A DNA stretch of 64,000 bases from Fragilariopsis cylindrus CCMP1102 (taxonomy: Eukaryota > Bacillariophyta > Bacillariophyceae > Bacillariales > Bacillariaceae): positions 17,841 to 81,840 of the forward strand of contig FMBT01000478.1 of assembly GCA_900095095.1 (NCBI GenBank), read 5' to 3'. The translations under genes were made by a program, and so were the position numbers. Below, piece by piece: positions 58,223-64,000 of the stretch. Below the pieces are notes generated by a model that was not told the DNA's origin, made no database searches, and saw only the letters and a list, made by a program, of their open reading frames with translations. The stretch's first letter is position 1. Each line of letters starts with the position of its first letter.

Positions 58223-59351
58223 TTGATCTTGATTAGATTTTTCTATGAATTCTTGGACACGGATTTTAAACTTCAACCACACTTGCACCTACGTGGTTTG
58301 AATGAATGAATCCATCAGTCAAATCGAATGCCAATCGATCGATCGATCGATCGACTGATGTTGTGATCGTGTTATTGTGCTGGTGACGCGTCGTGTGCGA
58401 ATACGATATGTTCTAGAATTACAGTACCACCGTACGTAGCTTTCTACAGGTTTCCAAAGCTACTTATGGGTTTTCAAAACTACGTAAAGGTATTAAGCTT
58501 CAAAAACCGGCAAAAGCAGAAATTTATAGCTAATCGCTGTGTCATGTATGCCCAAAAACAAGGTATGATAGCAACATATATTCCACCATATACGGGAAAT
58601 GAATTACAGGTTGAGTGATGTTGCTTTCATACAGGGTATTCACGATTATAATGATATTTATGTTAGAAATACAGCGAGTACAAGTCAACGTGTTGGTGTA
58701 CAGATCGATTCTTCGTAAGCTGAAGAGCTATGAATCGAATTGTATCGTATCGTATCATATCTTCTGAAAATCCAGATGGATTTTCGAAGTCAGATACGGC
58801 GGCGTTGGCTTCGGCCGCTTCTGAAATAAAACTCTTTCCTTATATTATTATACGTTCCTCTGTATTGTATTCTATCTAGTAGCGGTTTACATACGTCAAT
58901 CTACCAAATCAAATTCGATTTCGGTCGTTGATGTACAACACCACCGTCTTGCTCATCCTCATAATAAGTTGCATCCTAATCTTTTGTTATCACTAATCTT
59001 TTGTAGTCTACTACAAAGTCAACGTTCGTTTGAAGAAATTCCTGTAATACTGCATGCACAAATACACGCTTACAACTACGACTAGTCGTACTTGTACCGG
59101 TTCGTATTAGTATTATTACTTCACTTAGTACCTTACTTACAATACGAACTAAGCAGAAACTTAATACTTTTTACCAGTGAGAATTTTCCGACACGACTCC
59201 TCATTTATCGCGCGTTCCCCTTTTGTAACCAGTGTCTGCTATTAAAGCTAATTTTTGTAGCTTGCGCGTTTGGTCGTTAGGTTGAAAGTGCGGTAAAAGC
59301 TACGATATTGTCATAAAAAAAATCAAAAAGTCACAATTTGAAAGAATATAA
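58223..59351. other. Intergenic
   Basis: Contains an ATCG tetramer run near 58336. A plus-strand frame at 58368-58619 is open for about 84 codons without an early ATG (e.g. MYAQKQGMIATYIPPYTGNE); it might be an exon remnant but is not called. Confidence 0.4.
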
Positions 59352-60979
59352 ATGAACAAAAACATGAACAGCAATAATAAAGCAAACAACAAAAATAAAA
59401 TGGCGATCTTCGCGCTAACTCTTGTAGGACTAGCACATATTACTCACGCATGCACGTCTATTTCCACACATGGTAAGTATCAAATACAATTACGGATGCG
59501 GATGCGAATGCGAATGTGTAATACCAATGTGAATACAGATATCGTTTCTTATTAATACACTTAACGTTACGGTACATTACGTTACTAACAGAATATTTTT
59601 ACCATTTTCTGTCATCATTATATCTGTCATTCCTTGATCCTCTAGATTCTGATGGAAACTTCGTTGTTGGGAGAACTATGGAGTTAATGGAGCCAAAGGG
59701 GCGCTCCCCCACGTTCTCGAGTTAAATGGTTTGAATCACACGCAACGACAATTTGATAAATCTACATCTAGTATTGATAAGAACCCAGCTGGATTAATTC
59801 CCTGGTTGATTGGCGTCCATCCAAAAGATCAAAAACATGGTGGATGTGTGCTCTGCGAGGATAGTTCGATCTGGAATAGTAAATACAGCTTCGTTAGCGT
59901 GGATATACGAATTGATCTACAATCAGACGATACTATTTTGAGCGGTATGTTGGATGAATTTAATGTAACATCAGATGGATCTGAAATAGACAACGTCCTA
60001 GAGTTTAGCACCGATGGAATGAACGAAGCTGGACTAGCTGTATCATCTATGTTTTTCCATAGATCAACGTACCAAACACCACCTCCAGTCAAAAAATTAC
60101 CGGATGTTACCATTAACTCCGAAAGTTCGTTGCGGGTACCGATTTCGAAAAACGATTGTAACAGCAAACATCTCTACATCATCATCACCATCGCTAACTA
60201 AAATATGTTGGCTTGATCTATCCAACTGGATCCTTGGAAACTTTGAAAACGTGACCGAACTACAAGACATGCTGCTAAAATCAGACAAAGAAAACAATCT
60301 ACACAATCGGCCCAATAAATCCTTCATTAGTTTTTTTCAATTTACATTGGAGAGTAGACGATTCTAACGGTAAATCAATCGTGATTGAATACGTCGACGG
60401 TATGCTTTCGATACATAACAATACTGTCGGATTGTAACGAATGATCCACCATTTGATTGCATTTACGCAACTTAGGAAATTACATCAATCTCCGTCCTAC
60501 AAGTAGTATTGATCCAAAAGACAGATACTGGTTTTTTCAAGTAGATTCTGACATTGGATCAGTACCATTCCTTCCAGGAACTGCTGCAAATACATTGGTG
60601 TACCAGGCGATTATACGAGCGCGGGTAGATTTGTAAGAATGTTTTTTCTTTCTCAGTTCGCAATATTCAATGAACCGATTAATACAGTTGAAGATGCAAT
60701 TCAACTAGTAAGTGGTTTGCTTGAATCATGTTTATTCCAAAAGGTGTCATTGCCACAAAAAAAGGAGATCCAAGCAATATGTTTTTTGGTCATGAGATAA
60801 CTCAATATACTGTTATGAAGGTACCACAGAAGAAAACATTCTACTACAAGGATTATTACAATAATCAATGGCGTAAACTTGACCTATCAACAATGGATTT
60901 AACCAAACCTGCATACCGACTACTTGCTGATGGTAACTTAAACATCAAGGACGAGACGGAAGTATTCTTTGATAATTAA
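59352..60979 (+). pseudogene. Choloylglycine hydrolase / penicillin V acylase-family pseudogene
   Basis: Exon 1 (59352-59472) gives a signal peptide ending LAHITHA followed by CTSIS; the Cys is where this N-terminal nucleophile family has its catalytic residue. An intron (GTAAGT..TAG, 59473-59645) leads to DSDGNFVVGRTMELMEP, the expected second block. From there homologous blocks continue in changing frames: ALPHVLELNGLN after about 59700; STDGMNEAGLAV near 60010; LSNWILGNFENV near 60220; HWRVDDSNGKSIVIEY near 60350; VTNDPPFDC near 60435; NYINLR near 60478; GDYTSAGRFVR near 60610; and FIPKGVIATKK to VFFDN at 60728-60979. That needs about six frame changes. The order is complete, so it decayed in place or the sequence carries indel errors. 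Intact members cleave amide bonds. Confidence 0.8.
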
Positions 60980-61809
60980 TGGTGTGTTTACTATTCATGT
61001 TGCATATATATTATAAACTATGAAATACATTTAATTCATGTCACAAAATCGAGAACGTGTGTTGCGACAATCTCAATTAGCTTCCTGTGAAACGTAAAAC
61101 AAAACATGAAATAGTAGTCTAGCTAAGATCAATATCGCGCACGCGATCAGTTCTTAGTACAGTCCACTCGCGTTAACAAATGCCGATACAGGTAGTGCAC
61201 CACCGGTTTGATATTTCTGCTAAAAAAACTTGTTCTGGAGAATGAAGTTAAGCAACCGATCATATTTTTAGTCGTTAGTCTTTAGTCTGCCAGATGACAT
61301 TGGTGAACAGGGTTTTACTTTCTTTGCCAAGGGCCAAAAACTAATCTTTACCCTATATTAGCTGAAATCAACTAAACATTATTTTGCAGGAGGGTGTACC
61401 ATGTAAACTAGAGGCCCTATTGAAGGGACTTTAGGTGGGTTAGTTTATTTTATGAGTATTGTGTGGATGATCCTGTCAAAATTGGTGTGGGAGCATTTCC
61501 AACCAACAGTGAATATTTTAATTACGCCCTTGATTGCTGTTTATGAGATATTTTTTGAAAACAGGGGTAAACTACAATTACATCCAAAATAATGGTGGGT
61601 TGGGATGATGATGCTTTCCATTCACAAGTAATATGTCCTAGAGAGGACAGTGAATCAGTGTTCTAATTTACCTGGTGGTATGTGTAAATAATGATAACAA
61701 AGAGCTGTGTTTTGGGCTATAATCTTACTGTGTAGTGTGGGATGGTAGGTTTATTTCTTATTTTAAATATATAGAAATGACAGTAACAAATACAAGCTGT
61801 ATTAGTTTT
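60980..61809. other. Subtelomeric non-coding sequence
   Basis: No frame of interest. Composition shifts to GT-rich, repeat-like DNA from about 61380. Confidence 0.45.
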
Positions 61810-62045
61810 TTTTAAACAAAGATATGGGTACGTTTTGAAATTCATTATGCTGTTGTGGAAGTAAAAAAACAAACAGATTTTGGTCAGAAATGAACAACAA
61901 CATAACTTGTATGAAAGAGTTGCAGAGGACAGCGCCATATAGGTTTGATGAACTATCAACCACATATAGTGTGCTAGAATATTGTGTAATAATATGTGTG
62001 TGCCTCCTACTGTTGCCATTATTCTGCCTGCTTTGAGCAGATATC
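61810..62045 (-). repeat. Satellite fragment, copy D
   Basis: About one unit of the satellite family in reversed orientation (AGAGTTGCAGAGGACAGCGC, GTGTGCTAGAATATTGTGT, TGCCTCCTAC blocks). No terminal region of the element was seen nearby. Confidence 0.65.
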
Positions 62046-62099
62046 TTGTTGTGCATGACTGATATGATGATGTATCATTTCAATTTTCAATGTACTTCC

Positions 62100-63460
62100 A
62101 TCTACCAGGTAGTAATCTAGATAAAGTTACAGCAGCAGCAAAGGTCTTATCTGCTGGTTCTTATAAATGGTAGCAGCTTTAGTACAACAAGCATGGTAGC
62201 ACCGAAGTAAGAGGAGGATTTAATATTATTGAACAGTGAGAGTGTGTGTAATGTTGGTATAATAATGTGTTTTGAAAATTCTCCTTCCACCTGCCAGGGA
62301 TGTACAAAACAACAACACCTCACATTATCTGCAGTTTGAGTTGATGCAAAGTTATCTCATTGTTGTATTGTTACCAGTTTGAGATGATGTATTTTAATTT
62401 ACCTTCCTCTGTGCACTATCTTACACCAGATAAAGTAAAGCTGTAGCATAATTATTCTATTGTTTATTTTACCAGCAGTAGCAGTAGCAGTGAGGTATTT
62501 ATTGCCTCGGTACAAAAGCTTGTGTAGGTGTAGCAGTAAAGTAGGAGCAGGATTTAATAATACCATTGACCAGTGAGATAATAAATGATACAGCTATTAC
62601 TGTGTGTGTGATGTTGGTATACAAATGTGTACCTGCCAGGGATGTACAAAACAACAGCACCTCACATCCACAGTTTGAGATGATTTTTTTTTTACCTTCC
62701 TATGTGCACTATCTTATACCAGGTAAAGTAAAGCTGCAGCAAGTAAAATTATTTTATTGTTGTATTGTAACCAGCAGTAGTAATGTGATATTGCATCTAC
62801 CACCTGAAAAAAAAACCTGCAACTGATATTGCATATACCAAATACTACAATCTACCTGGTAAACTAAATCTGCAGCAAAATTGTCTCTCTTGTTGTAATG
62901 GTGCCTATAATGTGTGTGTTGCATCTACCACAAGCTAAACTAAAGGTGATGCTAGTATTGCACCTTGACATATAGCATTATTGTCTACCAGATAAACTAA
63001 GTAAAGTTGCAACAACAAAAGTCCTATCTACTGGTTTCTAGTGATGGTAGCAGCTTTAGTACATGCATGCCATATAATACTGTCTACCAGATATAGACTT
63101 AATCAAGATATAAACTAAATCAAGCTGCCTACCAGCCAAAGTCCTATTTGTTGGTTTCTAATATTGGTAGCAGCTTTATCAGTACACAAGCATGTGATAG
63201 GTAGCAGCAAAGTAGGAGAATAATTCTATATACCATGGACCAGTGGGGTAATAAATGATGCAGCAGCAGCATGTGTGTGTGAATGTGTGAATGTTGGCAT
63301 TATTGTTTTATTTTTACCAGCAGAAGCAGTGAGGTATTTATTGCATCAATACCAAAGCATGTGGTAGGTAGCAGGAGAGTAGGAGGATAATTCTATATAC
63401 CATTGAATAGTGAGGTGAAAATGCTGCAGCAGCTGTGTGTGTGTGGATGTTGGCATAATA
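62100..63460. repeat. Degenerate subtelomeric repeats
   Basis: About four diverged units of 130-290 bp share GTAGCAGCAAAGTAGGAG, a TATATACCATTGACCAGTGAG-like block, GCAGCAGC and GTGTGTG...ATGTTGGCAT. Copies are near 62120-62270, 62470-62630, 63170-63300 and 63320-63460, with a shorter CTACCAGATAAACTAA motif between them. Confidence 0.7.
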
Positions 63461-63464
63461 AAAT

Positions 63465-63516
63465 CTACCATGGTAGTCTACCATGGTAGAACTACCATGG
63501 TAGACTACCATGGTAG
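63465..63516. repeat. Perfect 25-bp palindrome of CTACCATGGTAG units
   Basis: Arms 63465-63489 and 63492-63516 are perfect reverse complements with a two-base centre (AA). Each arm itself holds two CTACCATGGTAG palindromes, so four nested hairpins are possible. Confidence 0.95.
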
Positions 63517-63617
63517 AGACCATGTATTAGCTTTAGTACAAGCATGCTGATCATGCCATATAATACTGTCTTCCAGATATAAACTAAACCAAGCTGTCTA
63601 CTAGCAAAGTGTATGAA

Positions 63618-63698
63618 ACCAACAGACCAAAACCAACAACCAACAAACCAACAAAACCAACAAAACCAAAAACCAACAAAACCAAACAAACCAAACAG
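63618..63698. repeat. C/A-rich pretelomeric tract
   Basis: Degenerate ACCAACAAA units, C-rich on the + strand, directly before the G-rich telomere. Confidence 0.85.
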
Positions 63699-63786
63699 TT
63701 AGGGTTAGGGTTTTGGTAGGGTTAGGGTTAGGGTTTTGGTGGGTTAGGGTTAGGGTTTTGGTTGGGTTAGGGTTAGGGTTTTGGTT

Positions 63787-63824
<38 letters not shown>

Positions 63825-63912
63825 GGTTAGGGTTAGGGTTAGGGTTAGGGTTAGGGTTAGGGTTAGGGTTAGGGTTAGGGTTAGGGTTAGGGTTGGTTGG
63901 TTAGGGTTGGGG

Positions 63913-63953
<41 letters not shown>

Positions 63954-64000
63954 GGTTTAGGGTTGGGGTTAGGGGGTTGGGGGGTTGGGTTAGGGTTAGG
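63699..64000 (+). repeat. Telomere, (TTAGGG)n with variants
   Basis: A core of about 18 perfect TTAGGG units (about 63800-63890) is flanked by variants such as TTTTGG, TTTAGGG, TTGGGG and GGTTGG. The G-rich strand runs 5' to 3' to the window end, as at a right chromosome end. Confidence 0.97.

Overview
The window is the right end of a nuclear chromosome from an AT-rich, intron-bearing eukaryote, most likely a diatom or close stramenopile relative. The main signs are: a (TTAGGG)n tract at 63699-64000 running G-rich towards the window end; spliced genes with GTAAGT or GTACGT donors; secreted proteins with S-P-T and P-T-D-A repeats; single-pass leucine-rich-repeat (LRR) proteins with an N-terminal cytoplasmic tail and Cys-rich end; a membrane-anchored beta-1,3-glucanase fitting chrysolaminarin-type glucan metabolism; and proteins loaded with Asn, Asp, Ser and Gln runs. 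The lineage call is inference from family content. No rRNA, tRNA, CRISPR array or bacterial operon was recognised.

Layout. 1-9.6 kb: a two-exon membrane sulfotransferase-like gene (-), a conserved hypothetical (+), a small duplicated-tail hypothetical (-), remnants of a membrane protein, and a nuclear-looking protein with SUMO-type motifs. 9.7-14.9 kb: a secreted fasciclin-domain gene inside a 5-kb segment bounded by ~250-bp inverted repeats. 16.3-18.3 kb: mitochondrial succinate dehydrogenase flavoprotein, two exons. 18.8-25.5 kb: repeat-element copies A and B flanking a 3.1-kb piece with a lone AAA+-lid-like protein. 25.9-28.6 kb: a secreted Lys/Ser-rich repeat protein of silaffin-like composition. 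30.8-35.0 kb: a 12-exon catalase-peroxidase with a signal peptide and GPI-like tail. 37.8-41.9 kb: a three-exon LRR protein. 43.3-46.6 kb: a four-exon GH5 exo-beta-1,3-glucanase. 49.3-52.3 kb: a secreted repeat protein with five CVDNEGNLYS-type units and LRGG motifs, a broken secreted gene and a small secreted/membrane protein. 53.8-55.8 kb: repeat copy C. 56.1-58.2 kb: a low-complexity nuclear protein. 59.3-61.0 kb: a choloylglycine-hydrolase-family pseudogene. 61-64 kb: subtelomeric repeats, a perfect palindrome and the telomere.

The genes form no operon or pathway cluster. A common theme is the cell surface: at least seven products carry a signal peptide or membrane anchor (sulfotransferase, fasciclin, silaffin-like, catalase-peroxidase, LRR, glucanase, LRGG-repeat). 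Splice models for the sulfotransferase, SDHA, peroxidase, LRR and glucanase genes were built by hand; in each the summed exon length is an exact multiple of three with one open frame.
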